Assembly: GCF_900104215.1 (NCBI RefSeq)
Contig: NZ_FMXO01000001.1
Coordinates: 62,001 to 126,000, forward strand
DNA: 64,000 nt
Source: Desulfonatronum thiosulfatophilum
GTDB lineage: Bacteria > Desulfobacterota > Desulfovibrionia > Desulfovibrionales > Desulfonatronaceae
Direction of reading: 5' to 3'
Shown: one piece after another, positions 1 through 8,100 of the stretch
Numbering within the stretch: the first letter of the stretch is position 1
Layout of the letters: each line of letters opens with the position of its first letter
The notes under the pieces: generated by a model
Database searches by the model: none
What the model saw: the letters and a program-made list of their open reading frames with translations, nothing else
What the model was told of the DNA's origin: nothing
Made by a program: the position numbers and the translations under genes

Positions 1-1
1 C

Positions 2-316
2 CGCAGGGCCGAGGGTGAAGCGCAACGCTTCCTCTCCATACTGGCGGAATACAATCAGGCTCCGGATGTCACCAGAACGCGGATGTACATCGAAACCATG
101 GAGGAGATTCTGAGCAATCCCGAACTGACGAAAACATTTCTCTCGGATCAGGCCTTGAGTCAGGTTCTTCCCTATCTGCCCCTGGACAGAATCGCTCCAC
201 GCACCAGAAATCCTGAACCCGCTGATGCGGGTCGACAGGCCGGTCAACCCGCGGTATCCACAGGGGCCTCCGCCCCCACGGGCTCCCCCGCGGTTCGAGG
301 AGGGCGCGCACAATGA
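2..316 (+). CDS. hflK: HflK, C-terminal part (cut by window edge)
   Basis: This is the last 104 residues of an HflK-type SPFH/prohibitin protein, partner of HflC in the membrane complex that modulates the FtsH protease. The visible part starts in the alanine/glutamate-rich helical region (RRAEGEAQRF), continues with the family-typical stretch TRTRMYIETMEEIL, and ends in a Pro/Gly/Ala-rich low-complexity tail. The stop codon overlaps the hflC start by four bases (ATGA), so the pair is translationally coupled. The family call rests on the C-terminal helix and on HflC next door. Confidence 0.85.
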   Translation, partial: RRAEGEAQRFLSILAEYNQAPDVTRTRMYIETMEEILSNPELTKTFLSDQALSQVLPYLPLDRIAPRTRNPEPADAGRQAGQPAVSTGASAPTGSPAVRGGRAQ

Positions 317-1176
317 AGACGCCCCGCTTGACGCTTCCAGTATTCCTGGTTGCCGCTTTCCTCCTTTTCATTCTGGTAACGCAGAGCGCTTATATTGTTG
401 ATGAAACGGAACGAGGCATCGTTCTCCAGCTGGGTAGACCAGTGGGAGAGACAAAGGGACCCGGGCTGCATTTCAAGCTGCCCTTCATCCAAAACGTTCT
501 GTATTTTGACGCCCGAATCCTGGACTACGATTCCCGCCCCGCGGAAATTCTGACCAGGGACAAAAAGAACATGATGGTGGACAACTACTCCAAGTGGCGC
601 ATCGTTGATCCCTTGCGGTTCTACACCACGTTGCGCACCCTACCCATGGGGCAGGCCCGCCTGGACGACATCATCTATGCCGAGTTGCGAGTCTTGCTTG
701 GTCGGCACACCCTGACTGAAGTCGTGACCACCAAGCGGTCGCAGATCATGGAAGAGTTGACGCTCAAAAGCAATGAACTGGTCCAGGAGTACGGCATCGA
801 GGTCATCGACGTTCGTATCAAGCGCACCGACCTGCCCGCGGAAACACAGCGCGCCGTATTCAACAGGATGATTGCCGAACGTGAGCGGGAGGCCAAGACC
901 TACCGCGCCGAGGGTGAAGAAACCGCCGCCAACATCCGTTCTCAAGCTGATCGTGAAAGGGTCATCCTGCTGGCGCAAGCCACGCGGACGGCGCAGCACC
1001 TGCGCGGTGAAGGCGATGCGGAAGCCGTGAAAATATTCGGTGAAGCCTTGAACCGTAACCCTGATTTCTACGAGTACATGCGGACTCTGGAAGCATACAA
1101 GAAGACCTTTCACGGCAACACTCAGATCATCCTTACTCCCTCCAGCCCATTCCTGAGGCTGTTGCAGGAACAATAA
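313..1176 (+). CDS. hflC: HflC, SPFH-domain protein
   Basis: A 287-residue protein, somewhat shorter than E. coli HflC. Residues about 7-24 form one hydrophobic N-terminal anchor. The SPFH/band-7 domain follows, with the recognisable start VDETERGIVLQLGRPV, and then a charged helical segment rich in Arg, Glu and Ala (about residues 185-240). HflC with HflK forms a large periplasm-facing ring around FtsH that limits degradation of membrane proteins. It overlaps hflK by four bases and a strong terminator follows its stop, so it is probably the last gene of the operon. Confidence 0.93.
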   Translation: MKTPRLTLPVFLVAAFLLFILVTQSAYIVDETERGIVLQLGRPVGETKGPGLHFKLPFIQNVLYFDARILDYDSRPAEILTRDKKNMMVDNYSKWRIVDPLRFYTTLRTLPMGQARLDDIIYAELRVLLGRHTLTEVVTTKRSQIMEELTLKSNELVQEYGIEVIDVRIKRTDLPAETQRAVFNRMIAEREREAKTYRAEGEETAANIRSQADRERVILLAQATRTAQHLRGEGDAEAVKIFGEALNRNPDFYEYMRTLEAYKKTFHGNTQIILTPSSPFLRLLQEQ

Positions 1177-1216
1177 CCTGTAAATCCGACATATTCGATT
1201 TACATATCGAGACAAG

Positions 1217-1253
1217 GCAGCGGAAGGCTACAAGTCCTCCGCTGCTTTTTTTT
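1217..1253 (+). terminator. Rho-independent terminator after hflC
   Basis: An 8-bp perfect stem (GCAGCGGA at 1217-1224 pairing with TCCGCTGC at 1238-1245) is followed by eight consecutive T. It lies 40 bases after the hflC stop and closes the hflKC operon. Confidence 0.85.
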
Positions 1254-1274
1254 GCGGCGTAACTACTCACCAGC

Positions 1275-1445
1275 GGTCCGGCTTGTCTCGATTTTTCGGC
1301 CTCGCAACTCCCTCGTCGGCTTCGTAGCATCGAACCATTGCGTGAATAAACAGCATTTGGCGCTTCAAGCGCCCGGCAATGGTTCGATGAACGAATCCTG
1401 ACTCAGTCAGACAGGCGATGCCAAGAAATCGAGACAAGCCGGACC
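1275..1445 (+). repeat. Palindromic repeat element, copy A (171 bp)
   Basis: Bounded by a perfect 16-bp terminal inverted repeat, GGTCCGGCTTGTCTCG at the left and its complement at the right. An inner inverted repeat (ATCGAACCATTGC / GCAATGGTTCGAT) encloses a variable loop. Between outer and inner stems lie two conserved but non-complementary arms. Same family as the copies at 14188, 27789 and 32552; copies A and D share one orientation. An outer motif GTAACTACTCA precedes it at 1259. I do not recognise the family and no transposase is nearby. Confidence 0.9.
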
Positions 1446-1639
1446 ACTTCATACCATGCAATCAATAGTTACTTTGCGGCTGCCGATACGTTATCAGCGG
1501 TTGCCGCAGGCAATGCTTCTGCTTTCCCAATTTCGCCTCGTCGCTCAGATCCGGCAATGGCAACATCTTGATGTTGGGAACGAAACTGTCGCATCATCAG
1601 CCGGACATGTCAGTGGATCATTCATCCTGGAGAACTTTA
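1446..1639. other. Intergenic, nothing recognised
   Basis: This lies between repeat copy A and the PFK2-like gene. I see no RNA gene or convincing short ORF. The promoter of the downstream gene probably lies here, but I cannot name -35/-10 boxes with confidence. Confidence 0.5.
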
Positions 1640-2857
1640 GTGGAAACTACGATCAAAAAACTCTGCATCGCCATGGTCGGTCTTCCGGCTCGAGGCAAGT
1701 CGACCATCGCCTTACGGCTCAAGGAAAGTCTGGAAGCGGAAAATTTTACCGTTTCGATATTCAACAACGGCGAGGTCCGGAGAAGCATGCTCTCGGCCAA
1801 CACGGCTCATGCAGACTTCTTCAGCCCGGAAAATCATGAAGGCGTAGAAATTCGAGAACAGATCGCCCGCCAGAATATGCAAGCGGCAGTGGATTTCCTT
1901 GCCTCGGGAGGAGACATTGCTCTTCTCGACGCCACTAACATCACCCGGGCCCGGCGGATGTCCATCTGCAGCGGCATGAGCCCCATTCCTGTGCTGTTCA
2001 TCGAGTGCATCAACGAAGACAAGACATTGCTGGCCACCAGCATTGCTCACAAGACCAAAATTTCCGAATTCGGGCACATGACCTTTCCGGAGGCTCTGCA
2101 AAATTTTGAAAAGCGGATTCAGTTGTATGAAAGCCAATATGAGACGCTACGCTCCGAGGACAATTTCGTCATCCTCAACTCTCTTCAAAATCGAGTGGTG
2201 CGGGAAAAGGTAACGGATGACATTCCCCACTATCCCCGCATCCGCGACATCCTCGTTTCCGACATGATTCCCAATCTTTACCTTGTCCGCCATGGAGAAA
2301 CGTATTTTAACCGGGAACGCCGGATCGGCGGAGACTCCAGACTGACTGAAAAGGGGCTGCATCAGGCGGAACAACTTGCGAAACATTTTCAGAACGTTCA
2401 GGTCCCGTTCATCTTCACCAGCACAAAAACCAGAACCATTCAAATGGCCGAGATTATCGCAGCCTGCCAGGAAAAATCCGTCCATGTCCCCTTGAAGGAA
2501 CTGGATGAAATCGATGCCGGCATCTGCGAGTCCATGACCTACGATGAAATCCGGAAACAGCATCCGCAGATCCATGTAGCCCGCAGCATGGACAAGTACC
2601 GCTACATCTATCCTGAAGGCGAAGGATACATCACTCTTCAGCCCCGCATCCAGCTGGGAATCAAGAAGGCCCTGTACCTCAGCGGCAATGCCGAGAACAT
2701 CATTATCATCGGTCACCAGGCCGTGAACCGAATGATCCTGTCCTATTTTCTCTTCCGCCGGATGGAGGACGTGCCCTACATCTACATCCCCCAGGACAAG
2801 TATTTCCACATCGTATCCACGCAGACCAAGAAACTCTTTGAATTGAAGAAATTCTAG
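1640..2857 (+). CDS. 6-phosphofructo-2-kinase/fructose-2,6-bisphosphatase-like bifunctional protein
   Basis: A 405-residue two-domain protein. The N-terminal kinase domain has the P-loop GLPARGKS (about residues 14-21), as in eukaryotic PFKFB enzymes. The C-terminal half is a histidine phosphatase with the motif LVRHGET and a second histidine in IIIGHQAVNR. The family interconverts fructose 6-phosphate and fructose 2,6-bisphosphate, or related sugar phosphates; the bacterial role is not settled. I chose the GTG at 1640 because GGAG sits seven bases upstream. An ATG at 1568 in the same frame has no such site and would add residues unlike the family start. Confidence 0.8.
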   Translation: METTIKKLCIAMVGLPARGKSTIALRLKESLEAENFTVSIFNNGEVRRSMLSANTAHADFFSPENHEGVEIREQIARQNMQAAVDFLASGGDIALLDATNITRARRMSICSGMSPIPVLFIECINEDKTLLATSIAHKTKISEFGHMTFPEALQNFEKRIQLYESQYETLRSEDNFVILNSLQNRVVREKVTDDIPHYPRIRDILVSDMIPNLYLVRHGETYFNRERRIGGDSRLTEKGLHQAEQLAKHFQNVQVPFIFTSTKTRTIQMAEIIAACQEKSVHVPLKELDEIDAGICESMTYDEIRKQHPQIHVARSMDKYRYIYPEGEGYITLQPRIQLGIKKALYLSGNAENIIIIGHQAVNRMILSYFLFRRMEDVPYIYIPQDKYFHIVSTQTKKLFELKKF

Positions 2858-2915
2858 TCAAAGAATACCCGTACCCGAGGATAGGCAGCTACGGAATGAA
2901 CGTCTGTTGCCGTAA

Positions 2916-4385
2916 TTAGGGCAGATATCGCTCCACCGGAGCCAGGGCGTCCGTGAGCAAGGGGAGGTCGCGCGGGATTGGATGTGTCCAGCGGCTGGCG
3001 ATTATATCCGAAAGTCCGTTATTGTCGTTCAACGCAGGGGTTGTCGTGTCCGGGATCTTCCGGGCCGCAAGGACGATATTCTGGACCAAGGCGTCATTGT
3101 CCGGCTCAGTGACGGGATAGACGTTCACCTGGACGAAAACGCTTTCCATGGTGGCCAGAAGAGCCCTCAGAAAACGTCCCTGGTCACCGGAAACAGCGGA
3201 TATCAGATTGACCAGCACCACGCCGTTATCGTCCATATTTGCGGCGATACGCTGCATGGCCTGGCGTGTGGTGAGTTGATATGGGATGGAGTAATGGGAG
3301 TTGAAGGCATCCAGGATGATCACATCGTAGGGCTGGTGAACCTGATTGAGGTACCGACGGGCATCAAGATGATGGACGGCCACACGGTCATCGGGCGAAA
3401 AATGAAAGTATGATTTTGCCAACGCGGTAAAGGCAGGATCGATCTCCACCACGTCCAGTTCCAGATCCGGCCGGGTCTGCATCAGGAATTTCGGGAAGGA
3501 GTATCCTCCTCCGCCAACCATCAAGACACGGCGAAAGGCTGGGACATAGACCTCGGCCAGTCGGAAAAAACGGGTATAGGGCAAGGTCAGTTCAAACGGA
3601 TCATCCAGATACATGGCTGACTGCAACCATCCCGGCCCGGTGGACATCACCTGCAGTTGTCTTCCGGTGGATTCTTCCACGGCCCGGGCCACAATGATGC
3701 GGTTGTAAGTCGTGTCCATGTCGATGAAGCCGCGCTCCGCGAGGGCCTGTCTGTGCTGGACGTGGAGCATGGCTCCCAGAACCACCAGGACCAGAAACGC
3801 GGATTTCACCGCAAGCCCGGATCGGGGGGCCAGAGCCATGGCCAGCAGGGTCATCACCCCGCCGAGAAACAGCAGGATGGACAGGCTGCCGAAAAACGAG
3901 AGCAGCACAAACCCGGCCATGAACGTCCCCACGATGCTGCCGATGGTGGACAGGGCGTACATGCGACCGACAACGGCACCGGACTGTTCAAGGGAAGCAA
4001 GTTTCATCTTGACGGCAAAGGGAGCGATCATGCCTAAAAGAATGCTGGCCGGCGCGAAAAGAATCACGGTTCCCAGCAGCACCCCAAGGTGAAGATTGGA
4101 TACATGGGCCTGGAGCAGCCGGAGAATGGGCGCCTGAATGAGCGCGATCAGCGCGATCAGCGCGCCGGCTGAAAAGACGATCCAGGCCAGTCTCGACATG
4201 GACGGATTGCGATCGGCCAAACGTCCGCCCCACCAGTATCCGAGACTGAGGGCAGCCAGAACAACTCCGATCAGGCCGGTCCAGACCACGAGAGAAGTGC
4301 CAAGAAATGGGGCCATGATCCGTGATCCGGTCAATTCCAGGATCATGACCACGGCCCCGCAGATAAAAACTGTTATTTCCAGCAT
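2916..4385 (-). CDS. Spermidine-synthase-like protein with N-terminal membrane domain
   Basis: The N-terminal half (about residues 1-200 of 489) contains six or more hydrophobic helices. The C-terminal half is a spermidine-synthase-type Rossmann fold: the nucleotide-binding glycines VLMVGGGGYSF, the acidic motif VVEIDPAF, and IILDAFNSH. The family resembles polyamine aminopropyltransferases, but many membrane-fused members have no known substrate, so I do not assign spermidine synthesis. It starts 27 bases after the FmdE-like gene and is probably cotranscribed with it. An in-frame TTG at 4388 is an alternative start. Confidence 0.75.
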   Translation of the reverse strand: MLEITVFICGAVVMILELTGSRIMAPFLGTSLVVWTGLIGVVLAALSLGYWWGGRLADRNPSMSRLAWIVFSAGALIALIALIQAPILRLLQAHVSNLHLGVLLGTVILFAPASILLGMIAPFAVKMKLASLEQSGAVVGRMYALSTIGSIVGTFMAGFVLLSFFGSLSILLFLGGVMTLLAMALAPRSGLAVKSAFLVLVVLGAMLHVQHRQALAERGFIDMDTTYNRIIVARAVEESTGRQLQVMSTGPGWLQSAMYLDDPFELTLPYTRFFRLAEVYVPAFRRVLMVGGGGYSFPKFLMQTRPDLELDVVEIDPAFTALAKSYFHFSPDDRVAVHHLDARRYLNQVHQPYDVIILDAFNSHYSIPYQLTTRQAMQRIAANMDDNGVVLVNLISAVSGDQGRFLRALLATMESVFVQVNVYPVTEPDNDALVQNIVLAARKIPDTTTPALNDNNGLSDIIASRWTHPIPRDLPLLTDALAPVERYLP

Positions 4386-4412
4386 CAAGCAAACTCAACA
4401 ATATGTAGACGT

Positions 4413-6065
4413 TTATTTTCCAAAGGGACACTTGGGAAAGGAACAGGTCCGGCATTGCATGCATAAGGAGCCGGCTCCCATGCGGGCCAGTTCCCGCCGG
4501 GTGACCGTCCGTCCGGCCAGGAGACGAGGCAGGAACAGATCCAGGCTGGTGGTCTTGAAAAACAAGGCGCACGCCGGAACGCCCAGCACCTGAACCTGGC
4601 CGATTCGGGCGAAAAGGGTCATGGTACCCGGCAGGATCGGCGTACCGTACAGCAGATCCTCGGCTCCGGCCTCCAGAAGAGCCTGTCTGGTCACGTCATC
4701 CGGATCCACGGACAAGCCTGCGGTGGTGACCAGCAAATCGACCCCAAGATCCAACAGTTCCCGGACGGCAGCGGCAATGTCGCTCCGGCTGTCCGGGACG
4801 ATTTTGGCACCCAGCACATCGCTGCCCAGAGCCTGCACCTTGGAACTGACGATGGGGATGAACTTGTCCTCCACCAGCCCCTGAAAAACCTCGGTGCCGG
4901 TGACCAGTATCCCGACCTGTGCCTTGCGCAGGGGCAGGATGGAAAAAAGCGGCCCCTGCTCCAGGATGCTCATGGCCCGCAGGTAATGCTGTTTGGAAAT
5001 GTAGAGCGGAACGGCCCTGGTTCCGGCCACGGCCATGCCCTGCTTAACCAGCACCGCGTCGTGGCGTGAAGCGCACATCACGTCCGGAACAAGATTGAAG
5101 GCTTCCAGGAGATCCGTGCCCACGCTCAACAGACCGTCCCGGGCGGCCAGGAGATCCACCTTGCCTTCTCGGGGGGGGAGACGCAGTTCAACACCCTCCC
5201 CGGCCATGGCCCGGGCAAAGGATTCAGCGGCCTGGTTTTCATGCACCCAATCCGGGGCATCCTCTCGCTCCACCCCTTCCTGGTCCTGCACATAAACGTG
5301 CATGCGCCCCATTTGCTGCAACCGGCAGATGTCCCCAACAGTGATTTCCTGGCCGTGGACAAACACGGCGTCCTTGCTCTTGCCCGGTTCGATCCGGGTC
5401 ATGTCGTGCAGGGCCTTGCGACCCACCGCCTGGTCCACGGGCACCGCCCGGAGGGGAGGCGAAGCAATGGTCGATACGTTTCCCACATAAGGCGCTTCAC
5501 CCTGGCAGGCCCGGCAAATACGTCCATCCAACTGGGGATAGGCTTCCCCGCAGACCGGACAGACCACGATTCCACCCCGACCCCGGCGTTGCAGCAAATG
5601 CGCAGCTATCTGCACGTTCTCCAGGCTGCATACGCTCGCTCCAGCGGCCTTGATCTCTTCAAACAGTGCCACGCTGTCCTGTTCCTTCTTGGGCTTGAGC
5701 TTCATGTACCATATCTTCATGGCCGGCCAGGATTCGACTTTTCGGGAATCAAGAAAAATTCGGACACCGTTGCCGGCATACTTGTCGTAAAGCGTCAGGG
5801 CGTACCGACCAAGATTGATGATTCGCAGCCAGCCGTTGCCGATGGTGCAGGGCGTGAGCAACTGAACGGCGTCCGGCAAACAGTGGGTGGTTTCGGAAAT
5901 GGCGTCGAAAAGCGTTTCTTCGGGCAGATGCCGTCTGGCCTCCTCGACCATGAAACCGCCAAGAACCAAGCCCGGGGCAGCGGATCCGTGAAAGTCGCGA
6001 ACCATCAAAAGAAAATCGTCAAAGGACCTTTTACCAACTTGGACATTTGGGGATTCATTTTGCAT
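4413..6065 (-). CDS. FmdE-family / molybdopterin-binding (MoCF) fusion protein
   Basis: A 550-residue fusion. Residues about 10-130 match the FmdE family (DFHGSAAPGLVLGGFM near the start). A short cysteine pair region follows (VCPVCGEAYPQLDGRICRAC), likely zinc binding. The C-terminal part is a molybdopterin-binding domain of the MoeA/MogA/CinA type, with VGILVTGTEVF and TTAGLSVDPDDVTRQA. The extreme C-terminus is again Cys-rich (CMQCRTCSFPKC). A role in molybdenum or tungsten cofactor handling is inferred. Start at 6065 is set by AAGGTGA upstream; the regulator before it ends four bases away. Confidence 0.8.
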   Translation of the reverse strand: MQNESPNVQVGKRSFDDFLLMVRDFHGSAAPGLVLGGFMVEEARRHLPEETLFDAISETTHCLPDAVQLLTPCTIGNGWLRIINLGRYALTLYDKYAGNGVRIFLDSRKVESWPAMKIWYMKLKPKKEQDSVALFEEIKAAGASVCSLENVQIAAHLLQRRGRGGIVVCPVCGEAYPQLDGRICRACQGEAPYVGNVSTIASPPLRAVPVDQAVGRKALHDMTRIEPGKSKDAVFVHGQEITVGDICRLQQMGRMHVYVQDQEGVEREDAPDWVHENQAAESFARAMAGEGVELRLPPREGKVDLLAARDGLLSVGTDLLEAFNLVPDVMCASRHDAVLVKQGMAVAGTRAVPLYISKQHYLRAMSILEQGPLFSILPLRKAQVGILVTGTEVFQGLVEDKFIPIVSSKVQALGSDVLGAKIVPDSRSDIAAAVRELLDLGVDLLVTTAGLSVDPDDVTRQALLEAGAEDLLYGTPILPGTMTLFARIGQVQVLGVPACALFFKTTSLDLFLPRLLAGRTVTRRELARMGAGSLCMQCRTCSFPKCPFGK

Positions 6066-6069
6066 GCAG

Positions 6070-6462
6070 TCACCTTGCCGAATTGGATTGTGGTGGAGAG
6101 GATCGTTTGACGGTAAAAGGCAGTACCGGCCAGGGAAAATGATCCTGGGCCTGGTCGAGAGCAAAACGCTCCACCTTGTCGTACCATTCCATAAAACCGC
6201 GAGCCAAATTTTCCCCGGCTTCCGTCAAAACATATCCTTTGCCGTTTTTGCGAACCAGTTCCTCGCCCAGGTACTCCTGGGCCTGCCTGACTTTACCCCA
6301 TGCAGCCCGGTAGGAAATGCCCAGTTCCTCCGCGGCCTTGCGCAAGGAGCCGCTTTCCCTGATCTTGATCAAAAGCATGGCCCGGCCAAGGCCGATCAAG
6401 GTTCCCTGGTCATTCTCCAGCCAAATGTGCAATCGCATGGAGGGAGGTGGTAAATTGTTCAT
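6070..6462 (-). CDS. ModE-like winged-helix regulator
   Basis: A 130-residue protein made almost entirely of the ModE N-terminal DNA-binding fold: SGSLRKAAEELGISYRAAWG is the helix-turn-helix and KNGKGYVLTEAG the wing. It lacks the C-terminal molybdate-binding (TOBE/MOP) domains of full ModE. It lies immediately upstream of, and in the same orientation as, the FmdE/MoCF gene, so it may regulate that operon in response to molybdenum or tungsten. How it would sense the metal without TOBE domains is not visible. Confidence 0.82.
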   Translation of the reverse strand: MNNLPPPSMRLHIWLENDQGTLIGLGRAMLLIKIRESGSLRKAAEELGISYRAAWGKVRQAQEYLGEELVRKNGKGYVLTEAGENLARGFMEWYDKVERFALDQAQDHFPWPVLPFTVKRSSPPQSNSAR

Positions 6463-6589
6463 GGCGGAACGTTATGCTAAAACAAACATAACAGCAAGCG
6501 GGTAGCTTTCAAAAGATGCAAAAACAATGATCTTTCCGCCCAATATCCTCAACACACCCGGACCGGTTCGGAACCGTGTTGCCCGCGAG

Positions 6590-7279
6590 TTAGATCTTCA
6601 CCATCGTAAAGCTGACGGCATACCGCTTCGTCTTCCCGAATAGCAATGCGATCCGGCCTGATTCCTGTGGTTCGAGATCCAAGCCCAGATCCTGCGGACG
6701 ATACACGGCCCGGGCCTTGATCAGCTTGCGCAGCGTTGTTTCGACGGATCCTTCCCGGCGGTGGATGTACAAGCGCAGATCAGGACGCAACTCGCCTTCG
6801 ATGGTTCGAGACTTGTCCCGGACTGACAAGTTAGCCCTGGGCCCGAAGATCCCGGATACCTCAAACTTGAAAAGGCGTTCCAGTACCCGACAAATGCCGT
6901 CATTCGGGTTCTCTCCCGCATACAGGTTCCACAGAAAACGACCGATCCCGTAGGAATCGTTCCACCAGACTCCGTTGCGGTTCAGGACATGGACTCCGGA
7001 GGGAATCAGTCTGTGCGCGCCAAGGCCGAGATCATCGGTCAGGATGTCGAAACTGATCTGCCGGCAGCCCAGGTAATAGCGAGACTGTTGCACCAGCAGC
7101 GCGGAATTTCTGGGTGTCAGCAGCTTCAGGGCCATCCTGTCGCGGGGTTGAAGCGGAAGGCCGCGGGTTCGCTCCACGGTCTCGATGACGTCCAAGGCAC
7201 AGGATGTGATCAGTTGTTGATCTCGAACAATACGCAGGGAATCGTGGTCTTTGCGCCCGCGGCGACGGGAGTCGTTCAT
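6590..7279 (-). CDS. Hypothetical protein
   Basis: A 229-residue reading frame that I do not recognise. It is soluble in character, without signal peptide or membrane helix, with an Arg/Lys-rich N-terminus and a mixed alpha/beta composition. Distinctive stretches are GVHVLNRNGVWWNDSYGIGR and a C-terminal basic domain. An in-frame TTG at 7348 would add 23 residues; neither start has a clear ribosome binding site. It is separated from the ModE-like gene by about 130 bases and is probably its own unit. Confidence 0.5.
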   Translation of the reverse strand: MNDSRRRGRKDHDSLRIVRDQQLITSCALDVIETVERTRGLPLQPRDRMALKLLTPRNSALLVQQSRYYLGCRQISFDILTDDLGLGAHRLIPSGVHVLNRNGVWWNDSYGIGRFLWNLYAGENPNDGICRVLERLFKFEVSGIFGPRANLSVRDKSRTIEGELRPDLRLYIHRREGSVETTLRKLIKARAVYRPQDLGLDLEPQESGRIALLFGKTKRYAVSFTMVKI

Positions 7280-7661
7280 AGCTTGATTGAACGAATCATT
7301 CCGGCGCAATGGGCGCAAGAGATTGAAGTTTCTGAAGCGGTTGGACAATCATGGTTGAACAGGTTTGCATTCTTGATTGGTTGCATATAAGAAATAGCCG
7401 TTTTCCATACCACTTCTCCATCCCGCACACAATAATCCGTCATCCGTTCATCGCGCCGTGGGAACCACGGCTTAAAGAAAGACGTTGATTTGATTGCAAA
7501 TGTTCTTGCAAGAGAGACTGTCGGCAGTGAGAAATGGATATGACAAAAAATTGGTAACCTACTCAAATCGATGTCCGTATTACCTCTGCTCTCTTCCCTC
7601 CATCGGCCCATATTCGTCCTGCCGGAGGTTGAAACAAAGCTTGCGCTTTTAGGATGATACC
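7280..7661. other. Intergenic, divergent promoter region
   Basis: This separates the unknown gene (leftward) from the receiver gene (rightward). A small hairpin CCGTGG-GAA-CCACGG lies near 7465. I see no RNA gene or repeat-family member. Confidence 0.4.
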
Positions 7662-8039
7662 ATGTCAGCACAAATTTTACTGGTCGAGGATGATCATCTC
7701 AACAGATTTGCTCTCAAGATGCTCCTGGAAAAAAATGGCTACATTGTCCATGAAGCCGAAGACGGCAAACAGGCTTTGGCCCTGATGGAATCGCAGACCA
7801 TCGACTGCGTGCTGATGGACATCCAACTGCCCGTGATGAACGGAGTGGAATCCACCGAAATCATCCGTGCCCATGACGGAACCCTCTACAACCCGAATGT
7901 GCCCATAATCGCCATAACGGCTTATGCCATGCCTGGAGATCGGGAAAAATTCCTGAAAGCCGGAATGAACGATTATTTGGCCAAACCGGTCTCCATTCAG
8001 GAAGTGGAACAGGCGATGCAAAATCTGCTGCAAACATGA
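7662..8039 (+). CDS. Stand-alone response regulator receiver protein
   Basis: A 125-residue CheY-like protein with receiver domain only. The acidic pair is D10/D11, the phosphoacceptor is D53 in CVLMDIQLPVMNG, the conserved Thr is in IIAITAYAM and the Lys in YLAKPVS. This style is that of receivers attached to hybrid kinases. It converges on the receiver-GGDEF gene of the kinase operon and may be a phosphorylation target of that kinase, which is an inference from position. AGGATG upstream supports the start. Confidence 0.88.
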   Translation: MSAQILLVEDDHLNRFALKMLLEKNGYIVHEAEDGKQALALMESQTIDCVLMDIQLPVMNGVESTEIIRAHDGTLYNPNVPIIAITAYAMPGDREKFLKAGMNDYLAKPVSIQEVEQAMQNLLQT

Positions 8040-8068
8040 TCCAGATCCAAATAAACATAAAATCTTAG

Positions 8069-8100
8069 TAACTACTCACCTGAGGTCCGGCTTGTCCGGG
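8069..8100. repeat. Lone terminal fragment of the palindromic repeat
   Basis: The sequence GTAACTACTCACC followed by GGTCCGGCTTGTC matches the outer end of repeat copy A (1259-1290). No second arm is present nearby. It overlaps the 3' end of the GGDEF gene and encodes that protein's last residues (DKPDLR). Confidence 0.7.

Noticed and set aside
1370-1410. tRNA-like T-arm (GGTTCGATGAACGAATCC) in the repeats
   Set aside because: There is no acceptor, D or anticodon arm; the resemblance comes from the inner stem of the palindromic element.
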